Below are positions 37,330 to 59,639 of a stretch of 64,000 nt of DNA, in pieces; position 1 is the first letter of the stretch, and every line of letters starts with the position of its first letter. Made by a program: the position numbers and the translations under genes. The notes under the pieces were generated by a model. The model had not been told where the DNA came from. It did not search any database and saw only the letters and a list, made by a program, of their open reading frames with translations. The stretch comes from Polydactylus sextarius (lineage: Eukaryota > Chordata > Actinopteri > Polynemidae): NCBI GenBank assembly GCA_016801845.1, contig CM028922.1, positions 5,573,501 through 5,637,500 of the forward strand. Direction: 5' to 3'.

Positions 37330-37722
37330 TGTGATGCTAGCGCGTTAGCTTCGGAGCTAGCAGCAACATACCTGTGCTAATTTAGCGACACGACTGCGTT
37401 TACGTGTTTGTCGATTTAACCAACTGGTGGAAATAATTTTTGCGCGGCACAGACATTAATGAAGCGACAAAAAGGAGGAAGGTTTAGTATGAAACAGAAT
37501 AGCTAATTGTTATTATTTTTTTTTTTTATTAGCGCTAGCAAGCTAGCGGCTAGGAAAGCAAATCTTCCTAGTAACCGTCGCTAGCTAATAGCAGGTAAGC
37601 TAACAGCAGCGGGCGTATACATGGGGAGCTTTAAAGTGTTAGCTAAGATTTCAACATCGCTTTTAAGTTATGCGAAAAGACCATAGACGGGCGGCTTCAG
37701 TTAAAAGATAAATGTTAATTAA
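37330..37722 (+). promoter_or_regulatory. tbc1d10a: tbc1d10a promoter / 5' UTR with GCTAGC clusters
   Basis: The region before the start codon carries repeated GCTAGC palindromes and GCTAA/GTTAGC relatives around 37337-37372 and 37530-37612, and is richer in GC than its flanks. No TATA box is seen. A possible 5' UTR donor (GCAG/gtaagc near 37594) is not required, because the exon reads through to the ATG. Confidence 0.45.
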
Positions 37723-40700
37723 ATGGCAAAAACCGAGCAGGGTAATGGACTTAATATGCGGGGCAGCACAGATAAGTTGACAGATAATGGGAATGGGAAA
37801 TTACATGGATCCGACTCGGAGGTAAACGGCAACGCCATCCCCCGGGAGGAACAGGTGGACAAGTACGGATTCACCGGGGGAGCACAGAAATACTCAGGAG
37901 AAGTGTAAGTAAACTTTAATTTTTAATAAAAACTCAAGCTTCCCCAGCGGTTACACACACACACACGTACACAGAACCTGAATTAAAGTGCTTGTTCCTG
38001 TTCTACATAGTTGTAGTTTTGACTGAACTGAAGACAAGTAAAGATGAACAAGGAAGATAATGTCTAGTTTGACATTTCAGACATTGTGGAGATACCTGCT
38101 GTCATTCTGAATAAACTTTGAAGGTAGAGGAAGACAAACATCAGATTGGTAATACTTGACCATTTGCACTGATTTATAATTTAGTTTAAACCCTTATAAA
38201 GTTTCTAATCCACACTAGTAGTTATCAGCCTTTTTAGTTTATGACTCTTCAAATAGAAGCAGTCACTGGTGGTCTTATCACTGGGTTTATATGTTTATGG
38301 CTCATGGGCAAGTTAAGGCTGATGTTTGCTTTTTAAATGCTTTCAACTGTTATTTTAAAAGGAGATTGAAATTGTCTGCTGTTTAATTACTTAAATGGAA
38401 AAAGCCCACAAAGTAAACACAACATTTGTAGTCCAACGTAACATATTTACTGTAAAACCAGTGACCCATACCAGTGAAATTACCTTGAAGTTATATTAGT
38501 CAGTATTTCCTCTTTGCTCAACTTACCTCTCAGAGACCGATTTACTTTCTGTGCTTATGTACAGCTTTGTAAAAATATTATTTTTAGTTTAAAATATTTG
38601 TTGTTGATGATCATTTCCCATTCAAATTATACAATCTAAGTCTTCTGACCTAAACCTTTTGGGTTTAGTCCTGTAGTTTATAACCTGGCAAAATTTAGTG
38701 GCCGTTAGATCCAGTTCAATGCAGCTTTGTTTATAAAGCACATTTAAAACAACAGAGTTGAACCAAAGTCATCAAATACAGGTATATGTATATATATATA
38801 TATGTATATATATGTGTGTGTACACACTTAAAATACAGACAGAAAGGATGTACAAAAGCAAACATAAAAAACACCCACAAAATCAGTAACAACAACAACA
38901 ACTAGGAGTAAAAGTTCAACTCAAGCTGCAGTAAAAGCCAAAGAGAACAAATGTGATTTTAAAAGAGATTTAAAACCAGGAAGAGAGTGAGTCTGCCTAA
39001 TGTTTAAATGCAACCTGTTTCAGAGTTTAGGAGCTGTGACGGTAAAAGCCAGATCCCCTCTGAGCTTCAACATAGTTTTTGGGACAGATGAGGTCAGGTG
39101 ATCAGCAGACCTCAGGGCCCGAGAGGGAACATAAGGCTGAAGCAGGTCGGAGAGGTACGGTGGAGCAAGACTATTAAGAAATTTGCACTTCTGAAGCTCA
39201 CAAGGAGCCAACGAAGAACAGAGAGTACTGGTGAAATATGCTCATGCCTGTTTGTTTCAGTTGAAATTCAGGCAACAGCGTTGTGGACACGCTGAAGACG
39301 TGAAAGTTGAGCCCAACATAAAGAGCACTGCAGTAATTCAATCAATTATTATTATTTTTATTATTATTATCAGAACAAGCTTCAGCTTAGCTATCTGCCT
39401 TAATTGAAAGAAGCTTTTTTTTATATACAACAGCACTGATTTGTTTGTCAAATAACCTCCGTTCTATCTGAATTAAAACTCAAAAAGTTTAACAACATCA
39501 TAGATGATTGATTAGATTGGAAATATATAACTAAAAGATAAGAAGGAAAACATTGGTCTAGGATAATAAACAAGAGGCCAAACTAATTCAAGAACAAGTT
39601 TGCACCTTTAAGTCCATAACTTTATGTGTGACATCCTACTCTGTTAGTTGTTTTGTCCTTTTCATATCAGATATATCATTTAATTGCAAAGCACTTGGTT
39701 CATCTTGAACATATAAACAAGACCGTGTTTTATTTTTAAAATATCAAAGAAACAGTCCCAAATTAGAAGCATAATGAATGGCAACTCTCTTGAGCCATTG
39801 TATGCAAAGGCATGTCGGTCAGCTGATCAAATTTGTTTACCAGGAAGACCAGGCTTGTGCTCAGGATCAGCACAGGAAATCTGTGAATGTCAAAATGACA
39901 GCTCTGATCTTCAATAGCGCCGTAGCCAAGTGAGATATTAGTGTAGGAGTTTGCAGGGACCTGAACTGGGGGAAAGTTCTCTCATAGTTTCCTGTTTTGC
40001 TTGTACTTCGCCGCCAATGGCAAGAGCTCCAGTGTTTTGTCCGAGGGAACGTTTCCTGTGTGGAGACGGAAGAGATGAACCACTGTCCCACTTCTCCAAT
40101 GACAGGATTCCCAGTAATAACTATAGAGAAGTGAGAGACTACAGTATAATCACTGTACGAAAAACATTCAGTGAGATTGTGTTTTATTTCCACAGTGAAG
40201 AAGAAATACCCATTGAGGTGCTGAGACAACGGGAGGCAAAATGGCTGGAGATGCTCAACAGCTGGGACAAGTGGATGGCCAAAAAACACAAGAAGGTTAG
40301 AAGTGTTTTAACTTCAAATGGTCACTTGGCACAATCTTTTGTATTATTTCTAACAACAAAATTGAAGTTACATGAGCTTATTTAGTGTGTAACGGCCTGT
40401 TTTTGGAACACAAAGATACCTTTCATCCAAGAATTCACTTTTTATTACATGTGTTTTATTGTTCAAATGTATGCATCAGTGTCCCACATCGTAAATCCAT
40501 AAAACACAACACAGAAACCTCAAGAAGTTGTAGAAAAATTGGTTTAGTCTAACAAAATAAACAGAAACTGAGCAGCCTGATGAAGAGTGCGAGTTATCGT
40601 TCATTAGTAGTAAAGTATGTGCTGCTACACTACAGTTTGCTTTAAGGTCTGTGCTCCTTTCTCCTGCTTTCTTCAGACTGATGCGTAACTGTGCATGTGT

Positions 40701-43700
40701 TGAATTACAGGTGAAAGAGCGCTGTCAGAAGGGGATCCCTCCATCTCTTCGTGGTCGGGCCTGGCTCTACCTCACAGGGGGCAAAGTGAAAAGGGAACAA
40801 AACCAGGGCAAATTCCAGGTCAGTCACATATTAGTCTTAGTTTTAAATGTGCTGAACAAGGTCTTTAATTGAACAAAAATAGAATTAGTTGGTGGGAAAT
40901 GACTCAAGATTTTATAACGTTTTAAAAAAACTGATCAAATTATGTTTTCAGGAACTGGACAATCAGCCTGGAGATCCTAAATGGGTCGATATTATTGAGA
41001 GGGACCTACATCGACAGTTCCCCTTCCATGAAATGTTTTCAGCAAGAGGTGGTCATGGGTAAGTGCTACCATCTTAACGTCTGTCATCGTCATTGTTGTA
41101 ATTTTTACGATCTGTAGCATTGGATCTAACCGGATTTAAATTGCTGGGTGATCTGCAATAGCTCCAACTCCCCACACTGATCTGATAACGTCAGCTGATG
41201 TAGCAGCACAATTTGCAACAGACCACAAATGCACAGGAAGCAGTTAGCAGCTGAGCTGTGCTCAATACGACTAATTTGATAAGATGTGTGAAAACCAGTG
41301 CTGTGGAAAATACAGCGAGTTCTGTTAATTGACACAGGAAAAGGGCGCTGCCTCAAACTCTAAACAAACAAACAAAAGTTTTGAAATTAAAAATGAAGTA
41401 AGTGGATCTGTTTTTTTTTTTTTTATCTAACACTCATCGTTAATAAACCTCGCAATGCAATCATTTTTATTGAAGGAAAATTTGGTTCAAATTGTAGCTG
41501 AACGTATGAGCTTTCCTGTTATTGGACCATTACTTAGACTTTTTGACTATATCATTGTTTTTCCACTATATTTCAAGAGAAGAATCCCACCACTCAAACA
41601 AGCTCTATTATCTTCAGCAAATAGCAGTATCAGATCAGGGTCGGGAACTGGGCATCACTACTGAATACACAGTAGTTTCTAAACATGTTTCATATATGTT
41701 GATATAAATGCAGACAGCAGGACCTGTTCCGTGTTCTGAAGGCGTATACTCTGTATCGTCCTGAGGAGGGTTATTGTCAGGCTCAGGCTCCCATCGCTGC
41801 TGTTCTCCTGATGCATATGCCAGCTGAGGTGAGCACACACACACACACATTGAAATATAATCTTTCCACATGTTTTTCCTCTCTAATATATAATAAAATG
41901 CTCTGATTGTTGTGTGAAGAGGAATAAGGAGACAAAAAGTGTCACAGAAAATTGTACAACGACAGAATTTCACTGTATTTTTGTCTTTGAATAAGAAGCT
42001 TTGATTATAATTAATGTCTTCTCCACATTCTTCTTTTTGTTGTAGGATGCTTTCTGGGTTCTTGTGCAGATTTGCGAAAAATACCTTCCTGGATACTACA
42101 GCACAGGGCTGGTATGTCATAAGAACAAACTTGAGAATTTCAGAATAAAAGTCCACTTTGGAAAGATTATGTATTTATAATGTTCAGCTGGTCGATCATT
42201 ACATACGTATTAGAATTAATCTGTTCAGGATTTCTGAAGACTAAATTCATACCACATCATGTAACTCATCAGCATCAGTTGACTAAGGCTTGATTTTATA
42301 CCAGGTGATCAGTTTATAATGTCAACACACATCATTTCTCAGGCCATCGTGTCTCTGATTTGACACTAATAACATGAGGTGGTGACCAGGCCTCAAGGAC
42401 GAGATAATCACACAATTGGATTAGACAGAGAAAGGAGTCTGTGTGTGTCTCTCTCTGTTGTCGCTGACTGTTGTTCCTCGTTGTCGCCACAGGAGGCGAT
42501 ACAGCTGGACGGGGAGATCCTGTACGCTCTGCTGCGGCGAGTGTCCCCGGCCGCCCACCGTCACCTAAAGAAGCACAAGCTAGAGCCCATCCTGTACATG
42601 ACCGAGTGGTTCATGTGCGCGTTCTCTCGGACGCTGCCGTGGGCCTCGGTGCTGCGCGTCTGGGACATGTTCCTGTGTGAGGGTGAGACGACACGGCTTC
42701 CTCACTCAGATCGTGTTTCATGTCAACTGAAAGAGCAAATGTTGATTGAACTGATGTTTTAACAGGATGTTCAGGAAACTGATACTACCTCATTTCAGTA
42801 ATTGTCTCTTTCTGTCACGTGTTTAACTAGTGCTTTACCTCTAATACACCAGATGTAGTTAAATACACAAAACCAGTATTTAGTTTTCCTCCGGGCCATT
42901 TGTGCTCATCGTCCATCTGCGTAATTTTACCTGGAAAAACATCAGCATATGATCATGTTTCTAAAAAAACAAGACAAGCCTTTAATATATGAACCCTATT
43001 AGGAATCTGAGAATTTTGAAACACTATAGTGTCTGTCTTTCCATTATATGTAGCACTACTCAGGTCAAATCTACTCAGTTTAGTACCAGACATGTTGTTT
43101 TTCATGACAGTTTGGTTTCTCCTCGACATGAATGAGGTGAGTGGGGTCGAAACTGCTGCGATGTTGCGAAAACAAAAACATTAGTTAACATTATAATGGA
43201 ACGACATCGAGGCGCTGCTGTACTTGTTGCTCGGTTAGATTACGATGAGGCAAGTTACAGTGATGCTATCACTCATGTCAGTGTTTAAAAATGACGGTTG
43301 ATTATTTTGTCGATGCTCGCGACTGATCATGTTTGTTAAGACTCTCCCTCTGACCAATCAGTGGCCACCAGTCTGTTCACGTCACATTTTAGTAGCGGCT
43401 CAGTTCGCTTGGAACCTCAGTTGAGTAGGTACTAAAAAAGTACCTGGTACCAGGTCTTGGGAACCAAGAGGAAAATCCTGTAAACCGAGTAGAGTCAAGT
43501 CAAGTAGAGCTAGTGGAAAAAGCCTATAACTGTCCATCTGAATATCCACTTTTCACTATAAGGATTTAGAAATGTATCAGTCTCATGTGACTGCTTCTCG
43601 TGTTGCGTGCTGTTTTGTGTGATGGTTATTCACAGGAGTGAAGATCCTCTTCAGAGTCGGCCTGGTCCTCCTGAAATGCACGTTGGGATCCCAAGAGAAA

Positions 43701-44323
43701 CTCAAGTCCTGCCAAGGTCTCTATGAGACGATGGAGCTGCTCAGAGCGATACAGCCGCAGTACACGCAAGAAAGGTTCCTGGTGCACGAGGTACATTTCA
43801 CTCACCTTGTTATCTGTTTTATTGTTTTGGCCCAGCATTTACTGCTCACTCAGTTGTGCCTCAAGGATTCATCTTTGACTTTTCCCTCTTGTGTCCACGG
43901 GAACCTGTAATGTAAACAGGTGTGATTTACACTTATTCTATTTCCGTATTTCAGATTATGGAGTTGTCTGTGTCTGAGAAAGACATAGAGAAGGAGCATC
44001 TCTCTCAGCTGCGGCGCTGGAAGGAGAGTCACGGTGATCTACACTGTAAGTCCCCTCCCAGGATGCACGGCGCCAAGGCCATCATGGCTGCCGATCCACC
44101 CAGCCGACAGGATCTGAGACAGAGGCCCACTATCATCGTCGAGTCTCCGCTGGCGAAGGAAAGTACGGTGGCTCAAGAGGAAAAGCAGAAGAAAACATTG
44201 CCACCTATAGAGGCAGTTAATCCTTATCCTCCCTCCACTGACCCTTCACCTCTCCTCAATCACCTGACTTTACAGCAGTCCAAAGAGAGTCTGAGTAGCG
44301 CAGAGCATGACACTTACCTGTAG
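37723..44323 (+). CDS. tbc1d10a: TBC1 domain family member 10A (EPI64), Rab GTPase-activating protein
   Basis: Nine coding exons: 37723-37904, 40196-40295, 40711-40818, 40952-41058, 41714-41828, 42046-42111, 42493-42682, 43636-43790 and 43955-44323. All have AG/GT borders and matching phases, giving 463 residues. The N-terminus is divergent, then [10 protein letters not shown] leads to the TBC domain at about 100-310. The arginine-finger motif IERDLHR ends at Arg151 and the glutamine finger is in EGYCQ (Gln188). [15 protein letters not shown] and [10 protein letters not shown] are also present. The C-terminus is SSAEHDTYL, and DTYL is the known PDZ ligand by which EPI64 binds EBP50/NHERF1 in microvilli. 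Family targets reported for EPI64 include Rab27A, Rab35 and Rab8. The low-complexity C-terminal part is shorter than in the human protein (about 508 residues). TBC1D10B and C are less likely because of the DTYL end. Confidence 0.95.
38990..39345 (-). mobile_element. Degenerate non-LTR retrotransposon 3' fragment in tbc1d10a intron 1
   Basis: On the minus strand a frame of about 63 codons reads [20 protein letters not shown], then [14 protein letters not shown] and [12 protein letters not shown]. This is the C-terminal end common to fish LINE reverse-transcriptase ORFs (APPYLSDLL...PSRxLRS...GDxAFxVxAPKLWN). The part upstream on that strand is broken by stops, so only a dead fragment remains. 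The clade (for example Rex1 or L2-like) is not assignable by eye. Confidence 0.75.
43038..43520. mobile_element. MITE-like element with imperfect terminal inverted repeats
   Basis: The left end TTTCCATTATATGTAGCACT and the reverse complement of the right end (TTTCCACTAGCTCTACTTGA) align and continue with CTACTCAGTTTA versus CTACTCGGTTTA, giving inverted termini of about 40 bases. The interior includes a GTACTAAAAAAGTACCTGGT segment ending in a GGTACC palindrome, wording that recurs in fish DNA-transposon derivatives. There is no coding capacity and no clear target-site duplication. It lies in tbc1d10a intron 7. Confidence 0.6.
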
Positions 44324-44624
44324 CAGAGCAAATTTACCACCAGTTTACATACGCAAATCATTCCATATAGCTTTAACTAACACAGCAGTCACACCTGTCA
44401 AATGACAAACATTTTTACTCAGTTAGCGGTTCTGTAGCGTCATGACTGAGGCAGATTTTTACCCTCATGACTCTCCAAAGATGAAGTCGAACAGTTGTAA
44501 AAGACGACCAAGCAGGCGCTTTGATTCACAAAACATGTTTATTTTCAGTATCATCTCATTTATACTGGTTACTGTTAACTGTACTTTTAAGTGGTACAGT
44601 CGTAAGAAATTTATTGAGACAGTT

Positions 44625-44656
<32 letters not shown>

Positions 44657-46324
44657 GTAATGAATTCAGAAATGTGTCTGTGCCAGGGAGCAACAGCAGG
44701 TGGCGACAGTGTGTCCTTTGCGCTCATCTGAGAGGTTTAAAGTCTGTGGGAATATGGAGCTGAACATGTCTGGATGCTCACTCACTGTTAACAGCTACTG
44801 CTGCTATTTACCTCTTAAACGTAGTGCTCTGACTCTGTCCTTTGGTATAAATGAAGTTTGATAATTTTGTCATAACCGATGAGATCTTCTCTAGAGCACT
44901 TTGCCTTTCCAGTCTAGTCTTCCTCTTTGCCTCCAGTAGTCACTATGTTGCCAGCTCAGAGATTCATATTTATCCTGCTTTGCTAGATTCAAGTCATTCA
45001 CACTAACCTGAAGACGCGCGGTTTTATCAGTGCGTCTCGTTTCGCTTGACTGTTAATGCTGCGTCCACGAGTTCGTCTCAGCTGTTATTTGAACACATGA
45101 TGGCGCTCTGGCTTTATCTCTCTGCCTCGGCAGTGACCAGCAGAGTGTATGAGAGCAAAAACTGACACAAGCTGTGATTCTCACAAATGAAGGAAAAGAA
45201 GTGTGCAGGGACATTTTATGCCACTAAGCCAAAGATTTTTAATGCATATTTTTTGAAATGTATATTTTCCAAACTGTTAATTCAATCGTATTGTCGTACA
45301 GTATTTAACTGTTGTGGTTTTTTTTTTTTTTTTTTGGAGAACGTAGGGTTTCTATTTATGTTCTGAACGAGCTATGGTAAAACGCTAATACGAAGCTGTT
45401 TTTGTACAATCATCTATAAAGTTTTGTGGATCTCAGACTTAATTAAGTATGTTTGGTGTTGCTGTAATAGACAAAGACAACACTGGGAGGTTTATGTTTC
45501 CTGTGCGACCTGAGAATCTTAACTCGAAAAAGTTCTAGTTTTCAATTTTTTAATCGGCTTTTTGTTTTTTTTAAAACAAAACTGTTCTGAGTGAACAAGA
45601 AAACTTTTTGGAGTAATTGTAAGATTGTAGACTATTAAAAAAACATTTGAGCAACTTGAGATATGAAGAAATTGTTTAAAAAAATCAGAAGCAATCAACA
45701 TTATCAATATTATCATTATAATATTGGTGATAATATTTGCTGTCAGTGGGTGTAGGTATGTGTTGATTTTAAACACTGGGGAGATTTTTGCTACGGGTTT
45801 ATTGTGTTTTTTCTCAATTTAGGAAACACTGTTTACTTGCCATGTCCTTTGAAGCTATTAATATTTAGATTTAAAACGTTTTAGTTCCAATCTGCAGCGA
45901 GAAGACGTTTATGTAACATAAAGCACATCTGTTGAGATTTGACTTTGACCTTCCTACACCATCATGTAGATGGTGCCACTGAGCTTCATCCAGGAATTAG
46001 ACACCGTCCGGTCGTTCTGAAGGACGCAGGATGTGGTTTGGTTTCCAACTTCAAACTTGATGATGATTTATTTTCTAAAGTTGTCTTTCTATATTCATCA
46101 AAACAATGTAAAAAGAAAAAAAAATCACTCCAATACATTGATGGGATGAACCTTTTTTTTTTTTAATTTTCACAACAGTTGTATTGAAATATAAAAAGTC
46201 AGAGGCTTGTAAATTTGCAGCGTATCAGTATATAGGACTTTATTTCTGATCTATTTGCTCTTTTTATTTAAAATCAACTTCTCGTATGTAAAAGCTGTTT
46301 TTTGTACCAAATTACATTTAAATC

Positions 46325-46330
46325 AATAAA
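46325..46330 (+). terminator. tbc1d10a: Poly(A) signal of tbc1d10a
   Basis: AATAAA about 2.0 kb past the stop at 44323. A poly-A run at about 44638-44656 and AT-rich sequence between are compatible with a single long 3' UTR. An earlier end is possible. Confidence 0.45.
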
Positions 46331-46334
46331 ATCG

Positions 46335-57490
<11,156 letters not shown>

Positions 57491-57545
57491 GGAGCTGGGA
57501 GGGGGAGGGCAGTGGGAGGGGAAGAGAGGGGAGGGAGGTGGGGGC
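57491..57545 (+). promoter_or_regulatory. G-run tract upstream of aplnr
   Basis: Repeated runs of three to five G separated by short A/T/C spacers (GGGAGGGGGAGGG, then GGGAGGGG, GGGGAGGGAGG, GGGGG). This is a candidate SP/KLF binding cluster and G-quadruplex former, 30-80 bases upstream of the TATA box. Confidence 0.6.
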
Positions 57546-57573
57546 ATCCTGGACTGATACAACCCCGGGGGGA

Positions 57574-57581
57574 TATATAAA
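57574..57581 (+). promoter_or_regulatory. TATA box of aplnr
   Basis: TATATAAA followed by a G/C-rich stretch (ggggcggc). Transcription should start about 25-30 bases later, near 57605, leaving a 5' UTR of about 95 bases to the ATG at 57702. Confidence 0.7.
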
Positions 57582-57701
57582 GGGGCGGCAGATTTCACAT
57601 GCAGCAACAGACCTCAGAGTGTTGTCAACTGCTGTGGATCTATCTGTGACTGACAGACATTTTTATTCTTTATAAATAAGGATAAAAGAAGAAGAGAGAA
57701 A

Positions 57702-58781
57702 ATGGAGATGGATCCAACTCGTGACGACTACAGCTCCTACGACTTGTACGACTACGAGGAGATGGAGAACTCCACCATGTGTGACTTTTCTGAGTGGACG
57801 CCGTCGTATTCCCTCATCCCCGTGCTCTACATGCTGATCTTCATCCTCGGTCTCTCTGGAAACGGGGTGGTCATCTTCACCGTGTGGAGAGCCCAGGGTA
57901 AGCGGCGAGCTGCTGACGTCTACATTGGAAACCTGGCTCTGGCCGACCTCACCTTTGTGGTCACTCTGCCTCTGTGGGCTGTTTACACAGCCAAGCATTA
58001 CCACTGGCTCTTTGGAGTGGCCCTGTGTAAGATCAGCAGCTATGTGATCCTGCTCAACATGTACGCCAGTGTCTTCTGCCTTACCTGCATGAGTTTCGAC
58101 CGCTACCTGGCCATCGTCCACTCCATGTCCAGCACCCAGCTGCGTACCCGTGGCCACATGCGAGGTTCCCTCATAGCCATCTGGTCGCTGTCTGGTCTCC
58201 TGGCCTCACCGACTCTGTTCTTCCGCACCACCAAAGAAGATCAAAACCGCACTTCCTGTGGCATGGACTTCAGCATGGTGGCGACAAGCAAAGAGGAAGA
58301 GAACAGGTGGATCGCTGGTCTCAGCATCTCCTCCACAGCTGTTGGTTTTCTTCTGCCTTTTGTGGCGATGATGGTGTGCTACGGCTTCATCGGCTGCACC
58401 GTCACACGCCATTTCAACACCCTGCGCAAAGAGGACCAGCGTAAGAGGAGACTGCTGAAGATCATCACCACGCTGATCGTGGTATTTGCCGCCTGCTGGA
58501 TGCCCTTCCACGTCGTGAAGAGCACTGACTCCCTCATCTACCTTGGACTGCTTCCTGAAACCTGTTCCCTCCTGCGCTCCCTCCTTCTAGCTCATCCCTA
58601 CGCCACGTGCCTGGCCTACATCAACAGCTGCCTCAACCCCTTCCTCTACGCCTTCTTCGACCTGCGCTTCAGATCCCAGTGCCTGTGCCTTCTCAACCTC
58701 AAGAAGTCCTTGCATGCGAGCCCTGCCAGCTCTCAGTCCTCTCAGAAGACAGAGGTTCAGTCTCTGGCCACGAAGGTGTGA
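57702..58781 (+). CDS. aplnr: Apelin receptor (class A GPCR), 359 aa
   Basis: Intronless CDS, as in other vertebrates. This Gi-coupled receptor for apelin and Elabela/Toddler acts in gastrulation movements, heart formation and vascular tone. The acidic, Tyr-rich N-terminus has a sequon at Asn23. TM1 begins around residue 37 with YSLIPVLYMLIFILGLSGNG. Asp82 is in LALADLTF. Cys109 and Cys186 are the conserved disulfide and Cys27 with Cys288 the likely second. Other landmarks are DRY (133-135), the sequon at Asn182, CWMPFH (265-270) and the NPxxY motif at 312-316. Cys327 and Cys329 after TM7 are candidate palmitoylation sites. The tail ends QSLATKV. The ATG context (gagaaaatgg) is good, and an AATAAA lies 844 bases after the stop. 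Teleosts have aplnra and aplnrb; I cannot decide between them without alignment. Confidence 0.95.
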   Translation: MEMDPTRDDYSSYDLYDYEEMENSTMCDFSEWTPSYSLIPVLYMLIFILGLSGNGVVIFTVWRAQGKRRAADVYIGNLALADLTFVVTLPLWAVYTAKHYHWLFGVALCKISSYVILLNMYASVFCLTCMSFDRYLAIVHSMSSTQLRTRGHMRGSLIAIWSLSGLLASPTLFFRTTKEDQNRTSCGMDFSMVATSKEEENRWIAGLSISSTAVGFLLPFVAMMVCYGFIGCTVTRHFNTLRKEDQRKRRLLKIITTLIVVFAACWMPFHVVKSTDSLIYLGLLPETCSLLRSLLLAHPYATCLAYINSCLNPFLYAFFDLRFRSQCLCLLNLKKSLHASPASSQSSQKTEVQSLATKV

Positions 58782-59624
58782 CGCCAGCTGAGGGCCCAGA
58801 GGCATGCTGGGGAAAAGGTGAACAATGCAGAACAATGCAGGTAAACCAGAACTTCACAGAAGTGGGTGCTTCCTCACAGATGGTCTGCAGTCAGTTTCAG
58901 GGTGTCACCTTTGCTCCCCATTGACCCTCTGGGCTGTTGCAGGCGATCGACTGAAGACAACGGTCAGGCTTGTGGTCACCACACTCTGACTCCGGCCTCA
59001 GTTAATGTAGCAGGGAAGCAAACCTGTTCTACTTGATACAAAGGACCAAGCATGAACCAGACTTTTTTTTACTTTTGGGAAAAAAAGTGGAATGTATTTT
59101 GAAACGGACAACACATCCACATGTATTCTCTTGGTTCTGTTGTGGACTTGATGCAAAGTACTGAGACTTTGGACTTTGAAGTGTATTACTCATGCTTTTG
59201 TCCTTGTTGTTAATGTTTCTCATTTGTAAGCACTTCAGGTGTAAAATCTACCAAGACTACCCCGGTCTCCAGCTCAATCTGTAGTATCTGCACCACATCC
59301 AGCAGTGTAAACTCTGCACGTGTGTGTGTGTGTGAGCTCGTCTGCGAGTGTGTGTAGGGAAGGGTGTGCCAGCCGATGAGAGGTGTTGGAGTCTGATAAA
59401 AGTGTTGTAAGGGGAGACGAGGATAGTGTGAGTGTGTGTGTGTGGCAGAGGGGGGTGTAGTGGGGAGTCCCAGACAGACAGACAGATGGCAGCTGACAAA
59501 TGTTTTCAGGCTGATGGAGGACCCAATTAAAAGGTGACTGCTTTGACAGTCTGCTAGTGTGTGAGAGAGTGTGTCAATGTGTGAAGGAATGAGTCTGCGT
59601 GTGTTTGTTATACATCAGAATGAC

Positions 59625-59630
59625 AATAAA
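59625..59630 (+). terminator. aplnr: Poly(A) signal of aplnr
   Basis: AATAAA followed by TTG-rich sequence, about 0.84 kb after the stop. The 3' UTR contains (TG)n tracts near 59320-59335 and 59430-59445. Confidence 0.6.
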
Positions 59631-59639
59631 TTGTTTTAC

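Noticed and set aside
41635..42156. 173-codon minus-strand frame
   Set aside because: Lies antisense across tbc1d10a exons 5 and 6 and the intron between; no splice or family support.
57663..58157. 164-codon antisense frame over aplnr
   Set aside because: Shadow of the GC-rich, highly conserved receptor CDS.
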